From the NCBI RefSeq assembly GCF_028736175.1, contig NZ_CP117880.1, forward strand, positions 3,534,001 through 3,598,000: DNA of 64,000 bases, given 5' to 3'. Position 1 is the first letter of the stretch, and every line of letters starts with the position of its first letter. This document shows positions 36,158 through 44,411 of the stretch, in pieces. A model generated the notes under the pieces. It worked only from the letters and a program-made list of their open reading frames with translations, had not been told where the DNA came from and did not search any database. Position numbers and translations under genes: made by a program. The DNA is from Sphingobacterium oryzagri. GTDB lineage: Bacteria; Bacteroidota; Bacteroidia; Sphingobacteriales; Sphingobacteriaceae.

Positions 36158-39100
36158 TTAAAAATTGACGTTAATACCTACGGTGTATGTTTTAGCCAAT
36201 GGATAGTTTGCCACATCCAAACCGATCGTACCCACCTCTGGATCGATGCCGGAGTATGATGTAAACGTAAACGGATTTTCTGTCGAGAAATATGCTCGGG
36301 CGTTTAGTTTACCAAAAAGCAGAGGAATGGTGTAGCCTAATGTGATATTTTTAATACGGAAGTAATCACCACTTTCTAAATACCAATCAGAGGCTGTCCC
36401 AAAGTTTCCGTTTGGATCTTGACGCGAAAGTTGCGGGATATCGCTGCTGGTATTTTCGGGTGTCCAGCCTGTTAAAACGCGACTATCTAAATTGTAACCT
36501 TGTAAACCAGCATTGTAAGCGGTATACTTATATCCGTTGAAAATTTTAGAACCTGAAACGCCATAGGTCAACACATTTAAATCAAAACGTTTGTAATCCA
36601 GGTTGAGTGAAAATCCGTAGGTAAATTTCGGAACCGCGCTGCCCATATATACCTTATCATCTTCAGAGATCCGACCATCACCATTAGAATCTACAAAACG
36701 TAAATCGCCGGGTTTGGCCTGCGGCTGAATAAGTGATCCGTTGGCTGAGGTATGCGCGGCCACTTCGGCTTCCGAAGCAAATATGCCCGCTGTTGGTACT
36801 AAATAGTATGAATACAGCGGTTGAGCGGTTGTCGAGCGATACGGCAACAAAACACCTCGCACGTTATCTCCATGTGCTATAAAGTCATTGAAATAACCGT
36901 CTAAATTCAAGACTTCATTTTTATTGATCCCGATATTAGCATTCAATCCCACTCGCCATTCGCCAAAGGTATCGTTGTAACTCGCAGCAAATTCAAAACC
37001 TTTGTTCAATACATCGCCCACGTTTGACGTAGGCCCTGTTGCCAATCCCAGATGAGGATTGGCCGGGTTCACTTGAAGCATACCAATCGTCTTCTTACGG
37101 TAATAATCGGCGGTAAGGTTGAGTTTGTTGAATAAAGAAACATCTAAACCAACATCAAACGATTCGGAACGCTCCCAAATAATGTCCGGATTAAACTGTT
37201 TGGTCACGGCGTAGTGGCGCACTAACGTGTTGCTACTACCTAGCGGTGTCGATATGCCCGTCGTCAACGGTAAATTATACGCATAATGGTTCACCGATTG
37301 TATATTACCGATTTGTCCCCAAGATGCTCTTACCTTCAAATCGTTAATAAATGAGCTATTGAAAAATGGTTCTGAAGAAATCTTCCAAGCACCAGAAACG
37401 GATGGAAATACGTCAGATCGATTCTGTTCAGATAAGCGAGAACTACGATCCTGGCGTATACTCGCACCGAGAAAATAACGGCCTGCATAATTATAATTTA
37501 CACGTGCGATAGCCGAAGTCAATGCATCTTCATACACATTGCTCGTGGGCGCCATCGGAATAGAAGCCGCATTCACGATATATTGGTTCCAAAACTCTTC
37601 ACTTTCAAAGCCCATACCTTGCAAATAAAAACTTTCAAAGCGTGTTTTTTGTGCGGAGTATACCGCTACCGCATCAATATTGTGCTCGCCAAAGCTTTTG
37701 GTGTAGTTCAATTGTTGATCCCAAATCCAACGATCTTCACGCGATTCTTCATGCGTTAAATAGTTGTTAGCGTTTGCACGACCTATTTCCGGAATTTTTG
37801 GATCAAAGCGTTTGTACGAATAGCGATTTAGATTGATCGCAAAATTGGATTTGAAAGTCAATCCATCTAGGATGGTTACCTTTGCAAAAGCATTTCCATT
37901 TAAGTTTAAAGTTGGATTGTTAACCGTTGGCCGTAATAGCAAAGCTACGGGGTTATACGTATCGCCATAAGTACCTGAGAAACCAGACAAGCTGGTAGGC
38001 ACCGTTCCGTGAAATGCGCCGTTCTCATCGTACACCGGTGCAGCCGGGTTCATATAAATTGCGTTGATGATGGAACCGCTGTAGCTGCTGGAAGTGTTGG
38101 TACCGCGTGTGGTCGTATGGTTCACGTAAAAATTTTGTCCCACCGTAACACGATCTAACAAGTCAAATTCAGACTTCAGTCGGTAAGCGAAGCGCTTGTA
38201 TCCCGTATTAAGTAATAAACCTTCTTTATCGTGGTAACCAAAAGAAGAGCTGTAGCGCGATTTCTCGCTTCCGCCAGAAAGTTGCACATTGGCATTCAAG
38301 ATATCGCCGGTCTGAAATATTTCGTCCATCCAGTTGGTGCGCGTCACCTGTCCCCAAGGGTTCAAGCTTGCATTATGCCCATCTTGCAGCACCGTACCGC
38401 TGTTTGTAGCAGCAGTATTGTATGCTTGCGCATACTGTTCTGCATTTAACGCTGATGGCAGATTACTAGCGTTTTGCCAGCCTCTGTATAAATCTACATT
38501 TAATCTTGGCGCTCCTGATTTACCACTTTTCGTCGTGATAACGATCACGCCGGAAGATGCCTGCGCACCGTAAATTGCCGCCGCCGCCGCGTCTTTTAAG
38601 ATATCAACCGTTTCAATATCGTTGGGATTGATAGGACCACCGTAATAAGGCATTCCATCCACTACATATAACGGATCTTCATTATTTACCGAGCCCATAC
38701 CGCGGATCATTACTTTCGGATTGGATGAAGGATCGCCGCCAGCTGACATCACCGTTACGCCAGCCACATTGCCTTGCATCATATCGGCCAGTGTGGTCAA
38801 AGGACGAGCGACCTGATCTGCCACGTTAGGCAAAGAGCTTACAGCCGTGGTTAAATCGCCCCGACGTTGCTGTCCATAACCCACGACAACAACCTCATCC
38901 AATGAAGAAGATTGATCGTCCAGGCGGATTAACATCGAGTTGGTCTCTCCTTCTTTAATTTCTTTTGTTACCGTTTCGTAAGATTGATACCCGATCATGC
39001 TTACCTTTAAGCGGTATTGACCTGTTGCCGTTAGTCCTTGCAACATAAACATACCTTTTTCATCGGTTGATACCTGCGCGATCGCCTTGCCGTTGGCATC

Positions 39101-39259
39101 AATTAATTCGACCGTCGCGCCGGGAATGAGCGCACCCGTTTGATCCATAATGGTTCCGCGAAGCTGACCATTCGATTGCGCGAAGGCCGTTGTCGCCGCA
39201 AAGAGTGCAAAACCGCTTAATGCGAGCCTTACATGTCTAACAATGCTTCTTTTTTTCAT
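36158..39259 (-). CDS. SusC/RagA-family TonB-dependent transporter (GDPD-phosphatase locus)
   Basis: 1033 residues from the ATG at 39259 (MKKRSIVRH), which opens a good signal peptide; the frame extends to 39319 without one. Carboxypeptidase-regulatory-like domain (about 27-110), SusC plug (from about 118; DEVVVVGYGQQRR, VMIRGMGSVNNEDPLYVVDG) and a large barrel ending GINVNF. As in the other ECF/FecR-linked SusC here, no STN signalling domain is visible between the signal peptide and the plug. It starts 76 bases after FecR and is followed 10 bases later by SusD. Confidence 0.93.
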   Translation of the reverse strand: MKKRSIVRHVRLALSGFALFAATTAFAQSNGQLRGTIMDQTGALIPGATVELIDANGKAIAQVSTDEKGMFMLQGLTATGQYRLKVSMIGYQSYETVTKEIKEGETNSMLIRLDDQSSSLDEVVVVGYGQQRRGDLTTAVSSLPNVADQVARPLTTLADMMQGNVAGVTVMSAGGDPSSNPKVMIRGMGSVNNEDPLYVVDGMPYYGGPINPNDIETVDILKDAAAAAIYGAQASSGVIVITTKSGKSGAPRLNVDLYRGWQNASNLPSALNAEQYAQAYNTAATNSGTVLQDGHNASLNPWGQVTRTNWMDEIFQTGDILNANVQLSGGSEKSRYSSSFGYHDKEGLLLNTGYKRFAYRLKSEFDLLDRVTVGQNFYVNHTTTRGTNTSSSYSGSIINAIYMNPAAPVYDENGAFHGTVPTSLSGFSGTYGDTYNPVALLLRPTVNNPTLNLNGNAFAKVTILDGLTFKSNFAINLNRYSYKRFDPKIPEIGRANANNYLTHEESREDRWIWDQQLNYTKSFGEHNIDAVAVYSAQKTRFESFYLQGMGFESEEFWNQYIVNAASIPMAPTSNVYEDALTSAIARVNYNYAGRYFLGASIRQDRSSRLSEQNRSDVFPSVSGAWKISSEPFFNSSFINDLKVRASWGQIGNIQSVNHYAYNLPLTTGISTPLGSSNTLVRHYAVTKQFNPDIIWERSESFDVGLDVSLFNKLNLTADYYRKKTIGMLQVNPANPHLGLATGPTSNVGDVLNKGFEFAASYNDTFGEWRVGLNANIGINKNEVLNLDGYFNDFIAHGDNVRGVLLPYRSTTAQPLYSYYLVPTAGIFASEAEVAAHTSANGSLIQPQAKPGDLRFVDSNGDGRISEDDKVYMGSAVPKFTYGFSLNLDYKRFDLNVLTYGVSGSKIFNGYKYTAYNAGLQGYNLDSRVLTGWTPENTSSDIPQLSRQDPNGNFGTASDWYLESGDYFRIKNITLGYTIPLLFGKLNARAYFSTENPFTFTSYSGIDPEVGTIGLDVANYPLAKTYTVGINVNF

Positions 39260-39335
39260 TTTTTTTAACTTGAGTTTTAAGGTGATTGAGGCAGGCTGTC
39301 TTTTCGGTTTAGAAAGCATCCTTTATTTCAGTTCG

Positions 39336-40445
39336 TTAATAATTTGTATTGCTTGTTATGCTGTCATTTACAGAAGGTAGGTGCTGCTCCTGCTTGCGTA
39401 TGATGGTGACGCCATCTTTATCTTCGAGGTATTCGAATCCATTCATTTGGCACACAATGCCTACCATAGATTGAATAGATTCGCTTTCGCGGAAAGTGCC
39501 GGTAAAAAATAGACCTTCCAAAGCCAAATTGCCGGTATTGACCTGTACACCTTTTTTACGAGAGATCGTCTCAAAGACAGTTTTCAAAGGCGTTTCGTCA
39601 AACGTGAGCATCTCCGGCGCTGGAATTCGCGCTTTTTTTGTCGCTGACGGCACACTCTCCGAAGTAGAACTCAACCTGTTGCTGCGCTTAAAAAGCTTAG
39701 CTTTAGTATCGATATTTACCTGGTCGCCTGGATGTAAGTACTGATCGGGAATAGCAACAAGCGCTGTATTGTCTGATTTAACGACAACTTTTCCCGACAT
39801 CAATTTCACATGAACCTTTCCATCAGCTTGGGCATCGACAATAAAGGCAGTACCTAAAGCGGTTGTACCATATCCTTTGGCCCAAACCGTAAATGGTCTG
39901 AGCGTATCGTGCGCGACATTAAATTCTGCTTTACCTGTTAAGTATAGTGTTCGCGTGCGTTTACCGTAATCGTGCGTATAGGCTATTTTGCTTTTTGGCG
40001 CTAAAATAATCCGCGAACCATCTGCCAAAAGGGCCTCTCTGTCACGCGGCTCATCGTTTACCAATCGGATCGTATCTGCTGCTGTGCCAGATGCAAGAAC
40101 TGGCGTTGTACTTTGTGGCATCTGCCGAATACTGTACAACGTTACCAATAAACCGACGACCAACAATACGCTAGCCGCTGCAAACCATTTCCCTGCATTA
40201 AATTGTCGCTTAGGCATGGATTTTACGACACCCATCTTTTGATGCAGTTCGTTTAAAATTTCTTGGTAATAAGCTGCTGAATACGCCGGATCTTCCTCAT
40301 CACCTGGCTTAGAAAATTCGTTCTGTAATTGTTCCCTTATGTGGATTTCTTTTTCCTGAAGGTCTTGCAATAATTTCTTTTGCTCATCCGGATCGAGAAG
40401 TCCCTTCCAAAAAGCGGTAATTTGCTGTTTAATCTGTCGCATCAT
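39336..40445 (-). CDS. FecR-family anti-sigma factor
   Basis: 369 residues from the ATG at 40445; the TTG at 40469 is less likely and a second ATG follows at once. Cytoplasmic N-terminal part (1-90) with an anti-sigma-like helix (WKGLLDPDEQKKLLQDLQEK), one membrane helix (about 92-110, WFAAASVLLVVGLLVTLYSI), periplasmic FecR domain (about 150-240; YLTGKAEFNVAHD and GYGTTALGTAF) and a C-terminal DUF4974 domain (about 290-360). It lies 105 bases after its sigma gene. Linker rich in Ser/Thr/Lys (about 258-280). Confidence 0.92.
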   Translation of the reverse strand: MMRQIKQQITAFWKGLLDPDEQKKLLQDLQEKEIHIREQLQNEFSKPGDEEDPAYSAAYYQEILNELHQKMGVVKSMPKRQFNAGKWFAAASVLLVVGLLVTLYSIRQMPQSTTPVLASGTAADTIRLVNDEPRDREALLADGSRIILAPKSKIAYTHDYGKRTRTLYLTGKAEFNVAHDTLRPFTVWAKGYGTTALGTAFIVDAQADGKVHVKLMSGKVVVKSDNTALVAIPDQYLHPGDQVNIDTKAKLFKRSNRLSSTSESVPSATKKARIPAPEMLTFDETPLKTVFETISRKKGVQVNTGNLALEGLFFTGTFRESESIQSMVGIVCQMNGFEYLEDKDGVTIIRKQEQHLPSVNDSITSNTNY

Positions 40446-40550
40446 CCCTTGTAAATACACCGAGGTCAATGGATGGGGATGCCTTTTCTGGTTAAGAAAT
40501 CATAAACAAATTATTAACGTAAAATACCGCAAATCATGTGATGAACCTAC

Positions 40551-41159
40551 TTATTGAAGAAGGAACATGTACAGAAGCACATGCGTGAGATAACTTGGAT
40601 AGTTACTCGAAAGGTATTCTTTAATCGCTTTGTTGGATTGTTTTAAATAATCGGAAACAGATTGGGTACTGATGCCCAACATGGCCGCCACATCTTCTTT
40701 CGTGCGCCCCTCGTAGCGACAAAGTTGGAAGACTTCTTTTTTTCTCGCCGGCAAAATGGCTACGGCTTCATCCAATAAAGCGACCTGTATGCGGTGTAAC
40801 TCTTCAGTAGACGCCGCATTGTCGGCGTCTGTAGCCAATTCCACCGGTAGATCGGCCACATATTCAACCGATTCTTTCAGTTTTTGGCGCAGCATATTGA
40901 TGGACTTATTATGGCTGACGACAAAAAGCCAACTTCCTACAGATTCTCTTCCCGTAAACTTATATCGATTTTGCCAAAGAGCTAAAAACACATCTTGAAG
41001 TAGCTCCGATGATAATTCGGGCGATTTGACCAGTTTTATTATGTTCGCGTGTATCAAGCGATGGTACCGGGCGTATAACCTATTAAACGCCGAAACATCG
41101 CCCAACGACATCGCATCAATATCGTCACGTTCAAGTTGCTTACTATCTGTACCAATCAT
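40551..41159 (-). CDS. ECF RNA polymerase sigma factor
   Basis: 202 residues. Region 2 (about 20-90) contains SPELSSELLQDVFLALWQNR and region 4 (about 130-185) contains YEGRTKEDVAAMLGIS, then SVSDYLKQSN. Complete, no extra domain. First gene of the locus 41159-32561 and expected to be released by the FecR protein just below to drive the SusC operon. Its sequence differs from the sigma factor at 22433, so the two loci probably respond to different cues. Confidence 0.93.
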   Translation of the reverse strand: MIGTDSKQLERDDIDAMSLGDVSAFNRLYARYHRLIHANIIKLVKSPELSSELLQDVFLALWQNRYKFTGRESVGSWLFVVSHNKSINMLRQKLKESVEYVADLPVELATDADNAASTEELHRIQVALLDEAVAILPARKKEVFQLCRYEGRTKEDVAAMLGISTQSVSDYLKQSNKAIKEYLSSNYPSYLTHVLLYMFLLQ

Positions 41160-41191
41160 GTTTGTTGTACTATTCGTTTGGGAAACTGCAG

Positions 41192-41199
41192 CAAAAATA
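41192..41199 (-). promoter_or_regulatory. Possible -7 box of the ECF sigma gene at 41159
   Basis: Minus strand TATTTTTG, an exact TAnnTTTG match 32 bases before the ATG. No TTG was found 19-21 bases upstream. Confidence 0.35.
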
Positions 41200-41432
41200 T
41201 TGAAAATCGACTTGCGTTGTGAGCTGCTTATGTTATGAAATTATTAAGTTCAGCGAATGGAAGGTGAATAACGAGCTGTAGTAGTACATCTAGGATTCTA
41301 GCCTGAAGAGCGTTTCAAAACAAAATAAATACATCTTATCCTAGACAGCTAGGTTGATCGACCTACAAAATGATAAATCAGCGCGTATTTACCGCAAAAA
41401 CCATTGGATAACTGCTGTTTTTAAAGCATAAT

Positions 41433-41498
41433 TACGCAAAGTATGCAGTGAAACTTACGCATTTAGTCACCGGTTCATTTTTTGGCACATGCTTTGAA
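41433..41498 (+). promoter_or_regulatory. Sigma-54-like promoter and upstream repeats of small gene 2
   Basis: TGGCAC (41483-41488) and TTGAA (41494-41498), identical to the elements before small gene 1 and at almost the same distance from the ATG (64 versus 65 bases). TACGCATT at 41456 is 27 bases before TGGCAC, exactly as in copy 1. TACGCAAA at 41433 lies 23 bases further up, against 11 in copy 1, so two helical turns instead of one. Confidence 0.5.
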
Positions 41499-41546
41499 AT
41501 TGTCTTTGCAATAAACGAAAGAATTAAACTTTAAAACATACACGTC

Positions 41547-41663
41547 ATGGAAAATATAGAAACAAAAGCAGCAAAACTCGGATTAGACAAAGGCTACTAC
41601 TTATTATTGATGGCTATTCTAGAGGAATCTAACGAAACTACTGAAGTGAATATCGCTTCGTAA
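41547..41663 (+). CDS. 38-residue peptide of unknown function, copy 2
   Basis: A 38-codon frame beginning MENIETKAAKLGLDKGYY, same length and plan as the copy at 32331. Eleven codons differ synonymously and seven non-synonymously, six of these in the last 11 residues. The bases just before the ATG (CGTC preceded by an A-rich leader) are also conserved. Divergent from the ECF sigma gene at 41159, with its own terminator. The downstream side is the gene-free repeat region. Unknown function; the conserved hydrophobic core and acidic tail would suit a small protein-binding or membrane-surface peptide. Confidence 0.75.
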   Translation: MENIETKAAKLGLDKGYYLLLMAILEESNETTEVNIAS

Positions 41664-41696
41664 GAAGAATTTACAACTTTATATACATTTGATCGC

Positions 41697-41728
41697 AAAG
41701 AGCATAAGTTTTCGAACTTTTGCTCTTT
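41697..41728 (+). terminator. Terminator of small gene 2
   Basis: AAAGAGCA (41697-41704) pairs with TGCTCTTT (41721-41728), an inner AAGTT/AACTT stem closes on a TTCG loop, and nine or more T follow. It resembles the terminator of small gene 1 in the AAAGAGCA arm. Confidence 0.85.
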
Positions 41729-41795
41729 TTTTTGTGATGAAGCCATTCGATTTCATGTAAACAAACGGTGCTTTACAGGAAAAACAAGGTGTCTA

Positions 41796-41919
41796 CTTCC
41801 TTTGGGCCGTTAAAAGGAAGTTCTTGTTCCGGAAAGGGACAATAGCGACATACGACTCCGCTGGAGTCGAAAACAAAATCACGAGCTTTTCCTATAACTA
41901 TGTGACCTCGCTGAGGTCA
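41796..41919. repeat. Partial copy of the mosaic repeat (right half) with two REP-like palindromes
   Basis: Carries the CTTCCTTT/AAAAGGAAG hairpin, a degenerate GTCCC/GGGAC block, the palindrome CGACTCCGCTGGAGTCG (41853-41869) and a second one, TGACCTCGCTGAGGTCA (41903-41919). It lacks the long left arm found in complete units. Confidence 0.75.
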
Positions 41920-41934
41920 ATTTTTTCCGATATC

Positions 41935-42222
41935 GCTTTGCGAAGTTGCGAATGCAAGCGTAAATAAACGCTACGCGAACAACATCATCAACGTTTCATC
42001 AAGCGATGGAAAACAAGCAATTGAATCAGGATGTGCGATGGGAAGGCATAAGAATTATAGGTCAAATTTATTCAAAAAAATTTTGACCTGTCATGCTAGC
42101 CTGCGCGGCAATTGGCTTGTGCGCGAAGGTTACTTGCGACAAATCGCCTCGATGAAACAAGGACTTTTTTGAATACTTTTTGTGTCCAGACAAAAAGTAT
42201 TGCCACGTCCCGGCGAGGGACA
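41935..42222. repeat. Mosaic repeat unit 1
   Basis: Left arm (GTTTCATCAAGCGAT, CAAGCAATTG) and right arm (CAATTGGCTTG, ATCGCCTCGATGAAAC) are imperfect inverted copies of each other, so the unit can fold into one long hairpin. At the tip sits the dyad AGGTCAAA/TTTGACCT (42059-42089). Then follow a hairpin of AATACTTTTTGT type and GTCCCGGCGAGGGAC (42207-42221). Confidence 0.8.
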
Positions 42223-42471
42223 AAAGAGATGTAATAAATACAACTTTTTTGCCTCCCACATACCTCTCCGCCGCTCGCCGCGGCAAGGCCTTCCTTTTTT
42301 TCTTGATAAAAAAAAGGAAGCAAAAAAATCAAGGCTAGGATTCTTAATGCTATCACGAACACTAATAACCTAAACCATCCGAAACTCGCTACGCTCAAAC
42401 AACGGATGCTTTTTAACGGTTATTACCATTCGCGATCACGCAGTCGAATCCAAGGCCGTTTGATTTAAATA

Positions 42472-42789
42472 GCGTTTTGCGAAGTTGTGAACGCTTGCGT
42501 TATTAAACGCTTGCGAACGACGTCATCCACGTTTCATCAAGCGATGGAAAACAAGCAATTGACGCAGGATTTGCGATGGGAAGGCATAAGAATTATAGGT
42601 CAAATTTATTCAAAAAAAAATTTGACCTGTCATTCTAGCCTGCGCGGCAATTGGCTTGTGTGCGAGGGATTCGTGCGACAGATCGCCTCGATGAAACAAG
42701 GACTTTTTTGAATACTTTTTGTGTCCAGACAAAAAGTATTGCCACGTCCCGGCGAGGGACAATAGCGACATACGACTCCGCTGGAGTCG
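42472..42789. repeat. Mosaic repeat unit 2
   Basis: Same plan as unit 1 and nearly identical arms, with the same tip dyad (AGGTCAAATTT / AAATTTGACCT, 42597-42628) and the same second hairpin, ending in the palindrome CGACTCCGCTGGAGTCG (42773-42789). A further palindrome TGACCTCGCTGAGGTCA follows at 42824-42840. Confidence 0.8.
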
Positions 42790-42854
42790 AAAAAATAAAT
42801 CATGTCAATTTGCTATAAATATATGACCTCGCTGAGGTCAACTGTTCTTTACAA

Positions 42855-43179
42855 GCGCTTTGCGAAATTGTGAATGCAAGCGTTAATACACGCTATGCGA
42901 ATAACGTCACCCATGTTTCATCAAGCGATGGAAAACAAGCAATTGACTCAGGATGTGCGATGGGAAGGCATGAGAAATTGTTATAAAAAATTCTTGTAAA
43001 ATTTTTTATAACAATTTCTAGCCTGCGCGGCAATTGGCTTGTGTGGGAAGGATTCGTGCGACAGATCGCCTCGATGAAACAAAAGGCTTTTGCTTCCTTT
43101 TGGCCTTCAAAAGGAAGTCCCCGTCCCGGCGAGGGACAATAGCGACATACGACTCCGCTGGAGTCGAAAACAAAATCAC
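42855..43179. repeat. Mosaic repeat unit 3 with a different tip hairpin
   Basis: Arms match units 1 and 2, but the tip is a different, perfect 18-bp dyad (42974-42991 with 43001-43018, starting GAAATTGTTATAAAAAAT), and the second hairpin is the CTTCCTTTT type of the partial copy. Ends with GTCCCGGCGAGGGAC and CGACTCCGCTGGAGTCG (43150-43166). Confidence 0.8.
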
Positions 43180-43424
43180 CAATATACAACCATCATCTGC
43201 AAAAGCACTGACCACCCTATCCAGCTAAACCTCGTAATGAAGATAGCTTGTATTTGTTTGCTTACTGCAAAAGCTTTGGCTACATATTTGCTGTTTAAAC
43301 ATCAAATACAAAAAGCTAATTGATTCACGCTAAGCAGTAGCGAAATCTTTCGAACGTTCTTTCTTAATCTAGTTCAATGCGAGCTTCGCTGTTACGGATT
43401 AATTTAGCATAAAAATTAAAGGAC

Positions 43425-44357
43425 ATGGAAAATAAAATTTTAGGATTGCACCACATCACGGCGATAGCCAGCCAAGCTAAAAGAAATTTAGATTTCTATA
43501 CAAACGTATTGGGTTTACGCCTGGTAAAAAAGACAGTAAATTTTGATGACCCGGGTACTTATCATTTTTATTTCGGCGATGAAATCGGCACACCAGGCAG
43601 TATTTTAACTTTTTTTCCCTGGGAAGGCGTAGATAAAGGACGAAATGGTGCGGGCATGGCGACCAACATTGGCTATGCTGTTCCTATCGGCAGTCTTGAT
43701 TTTTGGGCGACTAGATTGCGAGAACAAGGCGTAGAAGCAGAACAAGCGGAAATCTTCGGCGAAAAAGTGCTTGCTTTTACGGATCCTGATGGACTTCAAC
43801 TTCAACTAATGGAAGCCAGCGCTGCTGATACGCGCTCCGGCTGGTTGGCGCCCGGAATAAGCGAAAGCTCTGCGTTAAAAGGTTTTCATAATGTTACCTT
43901 AACGCTGCAAAAACATGATGCTACGGCAAAGGTGCTTACCGATATCTTCGGTTATAATTTTGAAAAGCAAGAAGACAACACACTTCGCTTTGCTACTTCG
44001 GCTATCGCTACCGCCAATATTGTTGATATTGTAGAAGATAATGGTGCCAAACGTGGATACCATGCTGCAGGCACCAACCACCATATTGCCTTTCGCGTGA
44101 AAGATGAGGATACATTGATGGCTTACCGGGAAAAAGTGCTGTCAGCCGGCCTGCAAATTACGCCAAAAATAGATCGGGATTACTTTTTCTCGTTGTACTT
44201 TAGAGAACCTGGAGGAGTGTTGTTTGAGATTGCTACCGACAACCCAGGTTTTGCACGCGACGAGACGATAGCAGAACTCGGCAGTGCCTTAAAATTGCCG
44301 AAACAATACGAAGGCATCCGTACAGATATTGAAAAGGCTTTACCGGTATTAGATTAA
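43425..44357 (+). CDS. VOC-family ring-cleaving dioxygenase-like protein
   Basis: 310 residues, two vicinal-oxygen-chelate domains (about 5-130 and 150-290). Metal ligands are visible: LHHITA near the N-terminus, NHHIAFRV in the second half and LFEIATD near the C-terminus. The opening and NPGFARDE resemble MhqO/MhqA-type glyoxalase-like dioxygenases that act on hydroquinones and catechols in Firmicutes. The next gene encodes an MhqD-like hydrolase 54 bases away, the same pairing as in mhq operons. Quinone or aromatic-electrophile detoxification is the inferred role; the substrate is not shown by sequence. Confidence 0.85.
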   Translation: MENKILGLHHITAIASQAKRNLDFYTNVLGLRLVKKTVNFDDPGTYHFYFGDEIGTPGSILTFFPWEGVDKGRNGAGMATNIGYAVPIGSLDFWATRLREQGVEAEQAEIFGEKVLAFTDPDGLQLQLMEASAADTRSGWLAPGISESSALKGFHNVTLTLQKHDATAKVLTDIFGYNFEKQEDNTLRFATSAIATANIVDIVEDNGAKRGYHAAGTNHHIAFRVKDEDTLMAYREKVLSAGLQITPKIDRDYFFSLYFREPGGVLFEIATDNPGFARDETIAELGSALKLPKQYEGIRTDIEKALPVLD

Positions 44358-44411
44358 TTTAACGCGATTTTCTTTCCATACTTTCTCAAACTTGTAAAAC
44401 ACAACATATAT

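Larger units (their letters stand above)
41160..41546. other. Divergent regulatory region between the ECF gene and small gene 2
   Basis: Contains a -7 box for the sigma gene (41192-41199) and the sigma-54-like promoter with repeats of small gene 2. Otherwise nothing was seen. Confidence 0.55.
41664..43424. other. Gene-free repeat region, about 1.7 kb
   Basis: No credible gene. It is filled by a partial repeat fragment, three roughly 300-bp repeat units (listed below) and a 250-base spacer (42223-42471) that holds another A/T hairpin (CTTCC...GGAAG near 42290-42318) and a phrase (ACTCGCTACGCTCAAACA near 42384) typical of intergenic repeats in this group. Confidence 0.8.

Noticed and set aside
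42068..42398. Overlapping minus-strand frames in the repeat region
   Set aside because: They run through hairpin repeats, have no domain and are not conserved between the units.
42487..42711. Frame encoding a peptide with SLRGNWLVCEGF
   Set aside because: It is translated from the repeat arms; the same phrase appears in the other units in broken frames, so it is repeat sequence, not a gene.
41796..43179. CRISPR-like array
   Set aside because: Repeats are about 300 bases, few, and hairpin-rich, with no short regular repeat-spacer pattern and no cas genes.
43237..43323. 28-codon hydrophobic frame before the dioxygenase gene
   Set aside because: Too short and without a paralogue or conserved leader.
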